Below are positions 11,036 to 20,995 of a stretch of 29,025 nt of DNA, in pieces. Made by a program: the position numbers and the translations under genes. Origin of the DNA: Priapulus caudatus (Eukaryota; Priapulida; Priapulimorpha; Priapulimorphida; Priapulidae); the NCBI RefSeq assembly GCF_000485595.1, contig NW_014578051.1:75125-104149 (forward strand), read 5' to 3'. Under the pieces are notes generated by a model. The model saw only the letters and a list, made by a program, of their open reading frames with translations. It ran no database searches and was not told the DNA's origin. Within the stretch, counting starts at the first letter, position 1. Each line of letters opens with the position of its first letter.

Positions 11036-11457
11036 TATAGAGTACCGAAGTGATGACGTCACGGTGCATGACAACAGCGCTGCTGGTTTACACAATCATA
11101 TGCTCTGTAACATTAACAACGTGTCGTGTTTTGTAACCCGATTGTAACCATCATTCTGAGGAGTCATTATTGCAGTTTTATAGATTTCAAAGATGGGAAG
11201 TGGAAAAATCAACAAAAAAAAATAAAAATAATAACAACAAAAAAAATTTAAAAAAAAAAAAATAAATTTTTTTTAAATTCATTAAATATTGTAAGATCGA
11301 CTTGCTACCGATGCTTTACCGCTGTCTGCAGCGCACACACTCGTGTTTACGTACGCCAAACATTTTCACGGAGTAAACCTTATGAGCCAGTGCTTTGTGT
11401 AGAACCAGCGCCTGCGTGTTTCTTGCCAACGGTGACGTCACACTTCGGTACTCTATT
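11036..11457. mobile_element. Inverted-repeat element present only in copy 2, with TGACGTCA in both ends
   Basis: The left end ATAGAGTACCGAAGTG followed by A-TGACGTCAC (from 11037) pairs with GTGACGTCACACTTCGGTAC then TCTAT (11432-11456). Each arm contains the 8 bp palindrome TGACGTCA. The interior includes an A/T low-complexity block (about 11208-11285) and no gene. Copy 1 goes directly from the TGCATGCGTGC segment (about 4304) towards CAATTGCACA (about 4348), without this insert. That supports an insertion of about 420 bp. Confidence 0.6.
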
Positions 11458-13067
11458 ACACTTACAATAAATGCACACGTTTATGTTTGCTGCTGCACGC
11501 TCATTGGTGTGTCATTGCCGATTGCAGCTTTTCCTCAATCAAGGAAAAAGCAGTTTTGCTGTCGTTCCTCTCGATCCCAGCAATTGGCCCAACCCCCCCT
11601 TTAACATATTCAGTAATGAATATTTGCCCCAACCGACTATAAACCAATCGTAACCCCCACCCCAGTACATAAATCAATGCCGCCCCCGCGCCAGGGAGGT
11701 ACGTAGCATTGCCGCTCTGAATAATTCTTGTAATAGGTACAACAGGAGCGTCGATGCGCAGGGCTGCTTTTTCAGGGGACTTTTGAAAAACGTTTGAAAG
11801 TGGAGAATGTTGGGTTGCCTGATAGCGCCCTGGCTCAGGAGGATGTTAAGGAATAATTACAACAACGAAGAACTTTTTCAGTTGCTCTCCCCGGTAGGTC
11901 GGCAACTACGGCAAAGAGAGTAACTTAGTCCGAACATAGCACTTTCACTCTGTCCCCGGGCAAATCCGGACAACCGTTAGTGTCGAGGGCTGTGTACACT
12001 ACAGAATCTCATATATAATTCGTCTCATTATCTCCTAAATAAGCGTTGTTCAAGTAAGAGTTATGTGTGAATTCACTGTAAAATAGGATCGAGCTTTCCA
12101 CCAACGACATTGACTCGCGCAGTTGAGAAACAAATCAGTTTAACCCTCTCCTTTGAGGGTCAAAAGGTTATCTGACACTTAACTCTTCGCATGTCAGAAA
12201 AAAAGCACATTTCATGCTCCTTTCAATAAGCCATAAAAATACAGCTAGGTCACCGTGAACAAAAAAGTTTTTTATCGCTCCGTCAGAACCATGTCCTCCA
12301 GAAAATGTCCTAAAATCTGCCCTGCGTGCCCCATTGACCTTTGACCTGTGACGCTCCAATTTAGCGCACAGTGATGGCTTTTCCTACCATGATACATACA
12401 CCGACTATCACGAGCCTAGGTCGAGCCGCTTTAGATTTTGCCGCAATTCTGCATTTCCTCCCTCATACCTTAAGTTGAGGGAATGTTCCCCTTCTTTTAC
12501 ACCTATTGACTTTGACCTTTGACCCCCAGCTTCGACATCCCAACTCGTTTTTGGATTACCCCCCACGTCCCGAATATCGTGACCGTACGTCGAACGGTTA
12601 AGATTTGTGCCGCAACTGTTTGACGCACGCAACGGACGATCATTGCGATTCTACAAGCTGTATCTGACTACGTCAGATGAGGCTAAACTTACTAGACTCC
12701 TACTAGCAAGGGGGGGGGGTATATTTTCGGGAATGCGGGCACTTGGCCATTTTAATTACCTGGGAACTGGGAATGTCAGATAAAATTTTCCGGTGATTCG
12801 GGGAACAGAAGCGCACGGGGGGAAAGACCCTCGAAAATCTGGGTCCAAATTGTGTCGTAAGATCATGTCAATTTCTGCGCTAAGTATTTATTTAATTACT
12901 TTTCTTTCTTTTTATAATTATGTCCAGATAAATTAATAGTATGTAAATCATTAGTATTTATGTAGTGGTTTAAAACCGTAAACTTACTTGAAGTTCTTGC
13001 AATAACATGTCTACCATACACTTCGGAGAACCGGATTGGGATTTATTTTCACTGGGAATGGGATAGT

Positions 13068-14052
13068 GCAGCTTGACTCGAAATAGGAAAACATAAGTGG
13101 TTGTCCTGCGACAACCCCAGGCATCAAATCGGGTTGCGTCACGCATACAATTTCTGGTTGTCCCAAAAAATTCCGCCGAAATTCCTATTTCTCAACTTGC
13201 AACGATAATAATAGGTCACGAAAACACCTAAAAACAGGGGTGTAGGCCAGATTTTTTAACATAGTGGTGGCCAAAAACCAGCAAACTGCGCAAAATTAGT
13301 GGCTGACTTAATATTTTTAATGGCTCCTGCCGCCTCCGCTCTCCACACCTACGGCCTCACTCTACTTCTCCTGCATCTTGTTTTGGTGCCATGTGATAGG
13401 CGACATTGTTTGTTCTATTGTCTCTTCTGCTCCCAACTAAGATATATAATTGTTCAGGGTTGGCGCTGGGATTCTAAGCGAGGGGTGAAAAACAAGCGGG
13501 GGGTATGGGGTCGCGCCCTCAGAAAATTTTGAAAATGTAGATTGGCAGGAAGATAGTATTTGCAACTTTTGAGTACATGATACAGCTTCATTCTGACTAC
13601 GACAATTTCTCTCTTTTTAATTTTCGGACAACTATCGAATCCGCACTGCCCATGTTGTTTGTATTTTGCAGGGCAAAGCCATCGGAAAATTGCAAAAATA
13701 ATAATGCGACATAAAAATACCAAATGTAGGGGTGATGACTTGCTGGTTTGGGCTCGTTCCAAACTCGAGGTCACCTCTCATAAATTCAGAAAATCTGACA
13801 TTATACCAGTGTTGGACAATAGCAGGCTGCGTATGCCGTCGCTTTACAGCACCATAAGATAATGGCGCGCCGGCCAGGGCTATAATGTCTTCTTGGAGAA
13901 CCACGTACAAAAAAACATAAGATAAAGTACGCTTTCAGTCAACTTTTTCTTTGGTTGCACTCCGGACAATGTCTCAGACTGCGTTAGGTTTGTCCGCACA
14001 AATTCTGGTTGTCTCGGACAAGCCGCGACATAGCTTATGTTCGCAGCACTGT
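13068..14052. mobile_element. hAT-like non-autonomous transposon (copy 2)
   Basis: This is the same element as 6577-7540, recognised by internal anchors such as GGTTGTCCTGCG, GGTGTAGGCCAG and TTGGTTGC-CTCCGGACAATG. The right end reads GCAGCACTGTATAT. Its ends are distorted by short insertions, in line with the low quality of this stretch. Confidence 0.55.
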
Positions 14053-14714
14053 ATATATCATTCTAGGATATCGCATGCTCATAGAGACTAATTAATATGA
14101 TAGTTGGGACATAATACTATTCAAGTGGTATTCGTAAGTTCATATCTTTGGTTATTAATACTTATAAAGCTATCAGCGAGGGATCGCTTTGTGTCATCTA
14201 TGCAGTGATGCAGGCTTTTGTGTGTCGATGCAAACACGGGAGAACAGCACTGGAGCGTCCAGCGCCGTTTTCCCACCTGGTGGCCGGTTTGGCAGAATAA
14301 ATGATTTCAACAATTCATAGAACCCAACGCATCAAGACGTCGTGTTTCATAAATCACAGAGGGCACCAAAAATATACGAATCGTCTATTGGTTATTACGT
14401 GGTTGATACTAGCTTTCAAATAATTGTAAAAATTTGCATCAATTTAGAGATATCACTATAAGAAGGCCTTTAATGTACAAAACAATATGCCCCCATGTAA
14501 GCTTACAGCCGGAACACGACTCCTGGCTACCCCCCTGGCTCTATGGAAGTACAGTAACGGTAAAGAAATTTAACATGCCGCTATCAGGACGCAATATTAT
14601 CCGCGATGCTAGTTATTATTCTCCTCCTGGACTATCGGTTTTTATCTCATCATTGCCACTTACAGCCCCACGCACGCGCACGTGTTTGTTGATTCCGACT
14701 AAAAACCAAAAACT

Positions 14715-14882
14715 AGGGCAGCTAGATTAAGGCGCAGCCGATGGCACATTACACAAAAGGCCAAGCGCACCGTGACTGCCGTCCGGTCGGTTTGGATTTT
14801 CAGGGCAGTACGGCGACCATTGATAGCGCGGCACAGAACGCAATTTGGCCGGTCCGGTGCCGTCGGTTAATGTCGAGCCGCT
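14715..14882. mobile_element. Small inverted-repeat element (copy 2)
   Basis: This is the counterpart of 8154-8305. It starts AGGGCAGCTAGATTAA and ends GTTAATGTCGAGCC. Several inserted C/G bases relative to copy 1 disturb the palindrome. Confidence 0.3.
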
Positions 14883-15780
14883 GGTTGACGATGATCCAAT
14901 TACAAATACATGCTGCAATCATGGCTTACAGCGTTAACACACGATTAAACATTTGTTGGCAAGCGATCACAGTGAAACTACACACCACCCACACAGAAAT
15001 GTTTTATTTGTTGTACTGGTTGATAATGACGGACTTCCAAAGTTAGAAAGATAGATAGATGTGAATGGGTATAACGGTAAACGTAATATACGGCTTCGCA
15101 TGTTTCCGACTGTGTGCGGACCAGGTAATATGCCGTGGTTGTTTTTGGCGGATCGCTTATTTCTACGCATATTTGACTCTGTTGCGGGACGACGTAATAT
15201 TTACGTGCTCGCTGACGGCACGCTTGTGACAGATTCGGTGTTCACAGACACCCGTACACTGTACCAGCATTGCAGACTTCCAAAAACTAAAAATCCTGCT
15301 CGGAATGAAATTCAACTCGGACATCTCATATAATCTCGCGGGAAACTATGGCAAAAGCGATCCTGAAATTTAACTTCATGTATTACGATGGTATTTGTCT
15401 ACTTACATTATGGGGCTGGGACACAAATCCTCGGACACACCGAGACACCAGAACGAGAATACACAGCAACAACCGAAATTTGAAACCTCGGTGAAACAAA
15501 ACGAAATACACAACAGAACGAAAAACAAAAACAGGCCCCTATTTCAGAGCAAGATCGTTTACTTTTTTTTTTTTGTCTTTTTTTCAAGAGCCGAACAAAC
15601 GGTTTTTTCAACCGAGTATGTGTTAGAACCCGGCCCGCTCGTACTATCGATTCTCTTCTGCTAAATTTGGCGCTATTTGCGATACCAAACTGACGAGGCC
15701 TTTTTCAATTAACATAGAACATGTCGCCAAATTATCAAGTAATGATGGCCGTGCTTGTAGGAATGGCGGACAGATTGCCG

Positions 15781-16213
15781 AACGTTTGGAGTTGTTGCCG
15801 ACTCCCGCCGGGCGTAGAGGACCGGTCACGTCGATAACGTGACGACCTGACGTTTCAAAATGTTAACCCTAACGGTGGAGTCGAAGTCAGCAGCCCAGTT
15901 CCAACACTAAACCTACCACCAATTATATAGTTAACGCAGCGGTATATATGGGCAATGTGATCCACAAAAATTAATCTGTGGTGTGGGGATAGATATCATG
16001 ATGCAAAAATCCTAATCCTAACCCTAACCCTAACCCTAACACTATCCCTAACTCTTAAAATTTAAATTTAAAAATTAAAAATTAAAAATTAAAAACTAAC
16101 CCTAACCCTAACACTAACCCTGACCCTAACCCTAATCCTAACATTATCCTAACACTAGTGCTGCCACGTTGCGGTCACCTCCCTCTACGCCCGGGGGATA
16201 GCATTACCCGCGA
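15781..16213. repeat. Inverted arms flanking telomere-like CCCTAA repeats
   Basis: The 27 bp at 16177-16203 is the exact inverse of 9142-9168 near the end of copy 1. It is a less exact inverse of the noisier equivalent at the end of copy 2 (about 15791-15827). Between the arms lie CCCTAA-type repeats at 16011-16051 and 16096-16156, separated by an AT block of AAAATTAAAAATT type. The end of the duplicated unit, telomere-like repeats and its inverted end thus form one palindromic structure of about 430 bp. Confidence 0.6.
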
Positions 16214-16224
16214 CGTTTGTGGCG

Positions 16225-16400
16225 CGGAAAATTACTCGCACATAACGTCCTAAAGATAATAAAGTATTGAGTGTGAGCACATTTTAACGCCGAGAAAACA
16301 ACATTTACTAACCTTGTAACGTTTCGACGATGTTCGACCTGCACATAGGTGCGTCCTTTTGTAGAAATTTGGGAAGTTTCATCAGCAACTTTACGCTTCC
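16225..16400 (-). CDS. Possible exon pair, product unknown (weak)
   Basis: On the minus strand an ATG at about 16383 opens a frame starting MKLPKFLQKDAPMCRSN. It reaches a good donor AAG/GTTAGT near 16315. About 63 bases further a TATCTTTAG acceptor near 16254 could continue the frame until a stop inside the inverted repeat at about 16186. A second frame is also open across the same donor (reading KRKVADETSQIS). I recognise neither. The evidence is only splice-like signals in a short stretch, so this may be chance. Confidence 0.12.
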
Positions 16401-16524
16401 AACGAGAACGATACTGCTTCGAATGCTGCGTTTGCGCACACGGTCCGCCTGACCGCCTCACGCATCACGCTCCGATCACGTGATAGGACATCTGATGGTG
16501 TTATCCGGTTACCCTGGGTCTTGC

Positions 16525-16660
16525 CCAAGGAGCTAAATCAGAGCATATAAATCACCAGAGCATATATAGTAATTTATATGCTCTGGCTAAATATATCATT
16601 TTGTATGTGAGCTGTTATAAGTTATATTAAATTATGGAGCTGTTATATTTAGCTCCTTGG
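16525..16660. repeat. Hairpin-forming inverted repeat with nested hairpin
   Basis: The outer arms CCAAGGAGCTAAAT (16525-16538) and ATTTAGCTCCTTGG (16647-16660) are perfect inverses. Inside is a second perfect stem, CCAGAGCATATA (16555-16566) and TATATGCTCTGG (16575-16586), with an 8 bp loop. The right outer arm overlaps the left arm of the next element. Confidence 0.65.
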
Positions 16661-16871
16661 GTCTGCCGTGCTCTACACTGAGAGAACTACTACCACGTGT
16701 TATATTATATATGATATCTGATAACATTTATAATATCCGGGATTAATAATGACAAATTTGTCATTATTAATCCCCGATATTATCAGGAGTTAATGAAGAC
16801 AAAATTTGTCTTCAGTAACTCTTAATATTACGTATATGACTACTACAGTGTATAGCACGCCAGACCCAAGG
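16655..16871. mobile_element. MITE with 26 bp inverted ends and two internal palindromes
   Basis: The ends 16655-16680 and 16846-16871 are inverted copies with two mismatches (CCTTGGGTCTG outward). The core contains a loopless 52 bp palindrome (16731-16782, one mismatched pair, centre GACAAATTTGTC). A second one lies at about 16787-16821 with centre GAAGACAAA and TTTGTCTTC. No gene is present. Confidence 0.65.
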
Positions 16872-17049
16872 TATCGGATGCTGTAGGTGCGTTATTATAT
16901 CATAGAAAAACACTCGTTTGACTTTCCATTTCTCAAACCGCCCTCGATCGTTTCCGGTGTGCCTGTCTAACCTAAATTTTCTAAACTATGGTTAAACTCA
17001 CTAAACTCCGTTCAATTGATTGTATTCTAATTTAAAATTAAGTTTTGAA
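16872..17049. other. Spacer, nothing recognised
   Basis: There is no supported gene, repeat or palindrome longer than a few bases in this stretch. Confidence 0.3.
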
Positions 17050-17178
17050 TTCTTATAGATGCCTTCTTCATCTTTGCTTTAGTTCTTAGATGCCATATTC
17101 ATATTTGTTTGAGTTCTTAGATGCCTTGTTCGTCTTTGTTTGATTTCTTTGTTAGCTGCCTTATTCATCTTTGGTTTG
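17050..17178. repeat. Four-copy ~31 bp degenerate tandem repeat
   Basis: Units start near 17050, 17083, 17114 and 17145. They share TTCTTAGATGCC-T-TTCATCTTTGTTTGA. A 61-codon frame crosses it but has no family signature. Confidence 0.65.
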
Positions 17179-17411
17179 GTTTGCCTGCGTTGTACTCTTG
17201 TATTAAATACATATGACTGGGCCATATCCATCACCCAAACCGCCCTTGCCCGTAAAAGACGTATTCCAAGCTCTCTTTTCACCGTTTCGAATCGAATAGA
17301 TAACGTAAGTGTATTGGTGGTATAGGAAGAAATTGTAAAGCCATAGACCTAGTAACTACGGATTTATACATATATAATCGTCTGCTCGTCTGTCCAGGAG
17401 GTGAGGTTACA

Positions 17412-17507
17412 GGGGGCGGGGTACGGGAGACGGGAGAGAATGGGGCGGGAGACGGGAGAAAAGGATGCGGGGCGCAGGAGGGGAATGATTGGGAGGAGTA
17501 GGGAGGC
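17412..17507 (+). other. G-run-rich tract with quadruplex potential
   Basis: About eleven runs of three to five G lie within about 95 bases, spaced by short A/C/T loops (for example GGGGGCGGGGTACGGGAGA). This meets the simple pattern for G-quadruplexes. It is followed by an AGAG-rich stretch to about 17560. The opposite-strand frame here is low-complexity. Confidence 0.5.
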
Positions 17508-17715
17508 CAGTGGCCGGATGATTGAGAAAAAAAGAGAGAGAGGGAGAGAGAAGAGTATACTAAGTAGAGAAAAATAAAAGAAATCTATAGTACGAGAAAT
17601 AAATACATGATAAAATACATTGTACAGGATAAAATACATTTATCACGCAAACTGGTGTGCATACACGCGGAGTTCGCGCACAGAGGGGATATCATTGATA
17701 TGTCAAATATGACAT

Positions 17716-18076
17716 CCTCGTGCCATCTATCGGTAGAAATAATTCATATGCGCACATTGTAAGTTGTGTGTAACCGTAAAATGCATTATTAAAGGTATTA
17801 TAATACTCTAAAACGTATTTAACGTAGTGGAATTAATATAATTACAGTACCTATATATAACAACATTTACTGGATAAGATTGGAAAAGGTTTGGCCGTGA
17901 AATTCCCATCCTACACTTCGATGTATGTATTTCAATAATGGCGTCGGGTCCACCTAGATACAATGTGTGCATATTAATTATTTCTACCGATAGATGGCGC
18001 GAGGTTGCCATATCTGATCAAAGTCGCTGCTACATTATTGAAATACATACATGGAAGTGTAGGATGGGAATTTCAC
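17716..18076. repeat. Two interlocked inverted repeats of ~45 bp
   Basis: Pair one: 17716-17760 and 17960-18004 (core CCATCTATCGGTAGAAATAA). Pair two: 17897-17940 and 18033-18076 (core GAAATTCCCATCCTACACTT). The right arm of pair one sits between the arms of pair two, so the two pairs overlap and do not nest. No coding capacity is seen. Confidence 0.75.
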
Positions 18077-18110
18077 GTGTTCACTGCAAAAAAACATGAA
18101 CACTGCATTT

Positions 18111-18368
18111 TCTCCGATGCAGAAGAAAGTAGGACCTGTGCTCTGAGATGGAAAATATGTGAAAAGGGGCGTCTCCGATGTGGTAGAAAGTAGGACCTTT
18201 GCTCCAGGACAAGAAATATGTGAAAAGGGGCTTCTCCGATGTGGTAGAAAGTAGGACCTTTGCTCCGGGACAGGAAATATGTGAAAAGGGGGGTCTCCGA
18301 TGCGGAAGAAAGTAGGACCGATGCTCCGGGATGGGAAATATGTGAAAAGGGAGTTTCCGATGCTTAGG
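18111..18368. repeat. 61 bp tandem repeat, four copies plus a partial
   Basis: Units start at 18111, 18172, 18233, 18294 and 18354. The consensus core is AGAAAGTAGGACC-TTGCTCC followed by GAAATATGTGAAAAGGGG and TCTCCGATG. A period of 61 shifts the frame in every unit, which is why both minus-strand frames of about 100 codons show the same peptide in rotation. That argues against coding. Confidence 0.9.
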
Positions 18369-18390
18369 AATGACACACTCGCACATATAT

Positions 18391-18446
18391 ATATATATCA
18401 GGAGTAGATAAAGGGGAATTCCCCTTTATCTACTCCTGATATATAT
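18391..18446. mobile_element. Perfect 56 bp palindrome with TATCAGGAGT ends
   Basis: Arms of 28 bp meet without a loop at 18418/18419 (GGGGAA/TTCCCC) and contain ATATCAGGAGTAGATAAA. The end word is shared with 10821-10940 and 4053-4187. A single arm, CAGGAGTAGATAA, is at about 22091. It looks like a minimal member of the same MITE family. Confidence 0.75.
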
Positions 18447-19076
18447 TTATATATATTATAGCTCTGCACTGCTTCCCAAACGAATTGCCGAGATCGGAAA
18501 TTTGATATGCACGCGCCTACATCTGGCCATCTGCTCTATCACCATACATCACGTCACTTGTCTGTCCATGGTCACCCATGACCTATCTGCATAGCTGTGA
18601 AAACCTAACTGTGTATAGCTTTACCCGTGTAGTAACTCTACCCGTGTAACTGTGAAAACATATCTGTATAACTACCTGTAAATCTACCGATATAACTCTA
18701 CCTGTAGAGCTGTGAAAATCTACATGTAAACCTGTACCTTTATAACTCTATATACCTCTATCTAAATAGCTCTACTTTTATAACTCTAATTGGGTACAAC
18801 TTGAGTACATCTATGATTTCCATAAGATAACACATAGATCATTCAATCATGAACACATGTATACGTGACTAACAATTTAATTTTCTAAAAACAACAACAC
18901 ATCACGACCCATGCCAGTGTGTAGTCTGAGTTGGTGCAAATGCACTGAGCAACTCTACACGAATATTTGATTCCGTGTGCGTACTAGTGCCAGAAATCGC
19001 AATTATATTACCATCATCACACTTTTCACTCGTAGCGAGAACTGACTGAATTGCTTCAATATCGCTACTGTGAAAC
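18447..19076. other. Non-coding stretch with degenerate CTGTGAAAAC/AACTCTACC repeats
   Basis: Between about 18590 and 18795 short words (GTGAAAAC, AACTCTACC, CTGTATAACT) recur irregularly, as in a decayed tandem repeat. The rest is AT-rich and shows no gene. Confidence 0.4.
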
Positions 19077-20775
19077 TAGTAGTAATGCATTTGAAACTAT
19101 AGTAGCAACACAACTTGTAGCTAGTAGCAACAGCAATTGTAACTAGTAGCAACAGCACTTGTAGCTAGTAGCAACCGAACTTGTTACTAGTAGCAACAGA
19201 ACTTGTAGCTAGCAGCAACAGCACTTGTAACTAGTAGCAACAGAACTTGTAGCTAGTAGCAACAGCACTTGTAGCTAGTAGCAACAGAACTTGTAGCTAG
19301 TAACAACAGAACTTGTAGCTAGTAGCAACAGACTAGTAGCAACAAGCACTTGTAGCTAGCAGCAACAGAACTTGTAACTAGTAGGCAACAGCACCTTGTA
19401 GCTAGGCAAGCAAAGGCAGCACTTGTAGCTAGTTAGTGCAACAGAACTTGTAACTAGTCAGCAACAGCACTTGTAGCTAGTAGCAAGCACGAACCTTGTA
19501 GCGTAGCAGGCATCAGCAACCCTTTCTTCTTTGATAGCTAGGCAGCAATCAGAACTTTGGTAAGCTAGTAGCAAACAGCAACTTGTAGCCTAGCAGCAAC
19601 ACAGCACTTGTAGCTAGTAGCAACAGAAGCTTGTAGCTAGTAGCAAACAGCACTTGTTACTAGTAGCACAGCAACTTGTAAGCTAGAAGCACAAAGCACT
19701 TGTACGCTAGTACAACAGAACTTGTAGCTAATAGCAACAGCAATTAGTAACTAGTAGCAAACAGAAACTTGTAAGCTAGTAGCAACAGAAACGTGTAGGC
19801 TAGTAGCAACCAGCACTGGTAGCTAGTAGCAACAGCACTTGTAGCTAGTAAGCAACAGACCTGTTACTAGTAGCAACACGCAACTTGTAGCATAAGTTAG
19901 CAACAGCACTTGTACTAGCTAAGCAACAAGAACTTGTAGCTATAGCAACAGCAATTTAAACTAGTAGGCACAGAACTTGTAAACTAAGTAGGAACAGAAC
20001 TTGTAACCTAGTAGCACAGAAACGTGTAGCTAGTAGCAACAGGCACTTGTAGCTATATTTTTTTTTTTTTTATTAAGTTGTGTAAATTATATTTTAATGT
20101 GTTTAGGCAAACAGCAATTGTAGGCTAGTACAACCAGAACTTTCGTTACAGGTAGCACAGCAACTTGTAGCTAGTAGAACAGCACTTGTAGCTAGTAGGC
20201 AAACCAGAATTGTACTAGTAACAAACAGAACTTGTAGTTGCTAATAGCATCAGCATTGTAACTAGTACAACACGAACTTGTAACTAGATAGCAATCAGAA
20301 GCTGTACTATTAAGTAGCAACAGCATCTTGTAGCCTAGTAGCAAATAAAGCACTTGTAGCTAGTAGGCGAACAGCACTTGTTACTAGTAGCAACACCACC
20401 ACTGTGTAGCCTAGTAGCAACAGCAACTGTGTAGATTGTAACTAGTAGCAACAGAACTTGTAACTAGTAGCAACAGAACTTGTAACTAGTAGCAACAGAA
20501 CGTGTAGCTAGTAGCAACAGCACTTGTAGCTAGTAGCAACAGCACTTGTAGCTAGTAGCAACAGAACTTGTAACTAGTAGCAACAGCACTTGTAGCTAGC
20601 AGCAACAGCACTTGTAGCTAGTAGCAACAGAACTTGTAACTAGTAGCAACAGCACTTGTAGCTAGTAGCAACAGAACTTGTAGCTAGTAGCAACAGCACT
20701 TGTAGCTAGTAGCAACAGAACTTGTAGCTAGTAGCAACAGAACTTGTAGCTAGCAGCAACAGCATATCTTGTAAC
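19077..20775. repeat. 22 bp minisatellite, ~75 units
   Basis: The unit is CTAGTAGCAACAGCACTTGTAG with two variable sites (GCACTT or GAACTT; TAGCTAG or TAACTAG). Units are regular in about 19100-19330 and 20450-20770 but full of single-base insertions and deletions in 19330-20450. A poly-T insertion and unrelated 50 bp interrupt it at about 20056-20108. It lies just past the 3-prime end of MIX23. Confidence 0.93.
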
Positions 20776-20935
20776 TGCTCATGGGCTATGTTCGTGACAC
20801 TTTATCCTCGATCTCGTGGCAGTCGTTCCACATCCCTGCGTGCCGACGGCTCTCCGTCAGTTGCCTCCGTCCTCCTCGTCTCTCTCTCTCCGGGAAAGAA
20901 CTTTGTCGTTTCCGTCTCCGTGACGACGCGAAGCA

Positions 20936-20995
20936 TCATGAAAACTTGAGGCCGTGCGTTGGCTTGTAGTGGTTCCTGCACTTCTCCTGGAACAC
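20936..20995 (-). CDS. MIX23: MIX23 exon 5 (C-terminus)
   Basis: Sixty bases encode VFQEKCRNHYKPTHGLKFS and a TGA stop. The acceptor is CTCTCGCCACTCTGCAG at 20996 and beyond. The phase is 0, matching exon 4. The VF-E-C-HFKP pattern is the conserved tail of the family. The downstream sequence to 20776 would be 3-prime UTR. No clear AATAAA is seen before the minisatellite. Confidence 0.88.
   Translation of the reverse strand: MFQEKCRNHYKPTHGLKFS

Larger units (their letters stand above)
9209..15868 (+). repeat. ~7 kb tandem duplication, copy 2
   Basis: This is the second tandem copy of 2026-9208, joined head to tail at 9208/9209. Its first part (to about 12.6 kb) is shorter than copy 1 because copy 1 carries many insertions. 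Its second part (about 12.7-15.87 kb) is inflated by frequent inserted C, G or CG relative to 6.2-9.2 kb. It carries one insertion absent from copy 1 (11036-11457). It ends TGTTAACC at 15868. No gene is recognised. Confidence 0.9.

Noticed and set aside
2026-15868. Tandem unit as an rDNA, histone or other gene repeat
   Set aside because: No conserved rRNA core, histone-like frame or tRNA-like fold was seen in either copy.
18035-18386. Two overlapping minus-strand frames with repeating peptide
   Set aside because: The 61 bp unit is not a multiple of three, so the same peptide appears in rotating frames. It is tandem DNA and not a repeat protein.
19077-20775. CRISPR array look-alike
   Set aside because: The units are contiguous 22 bp repeats without unique spacers, and the context is eukaryotic.
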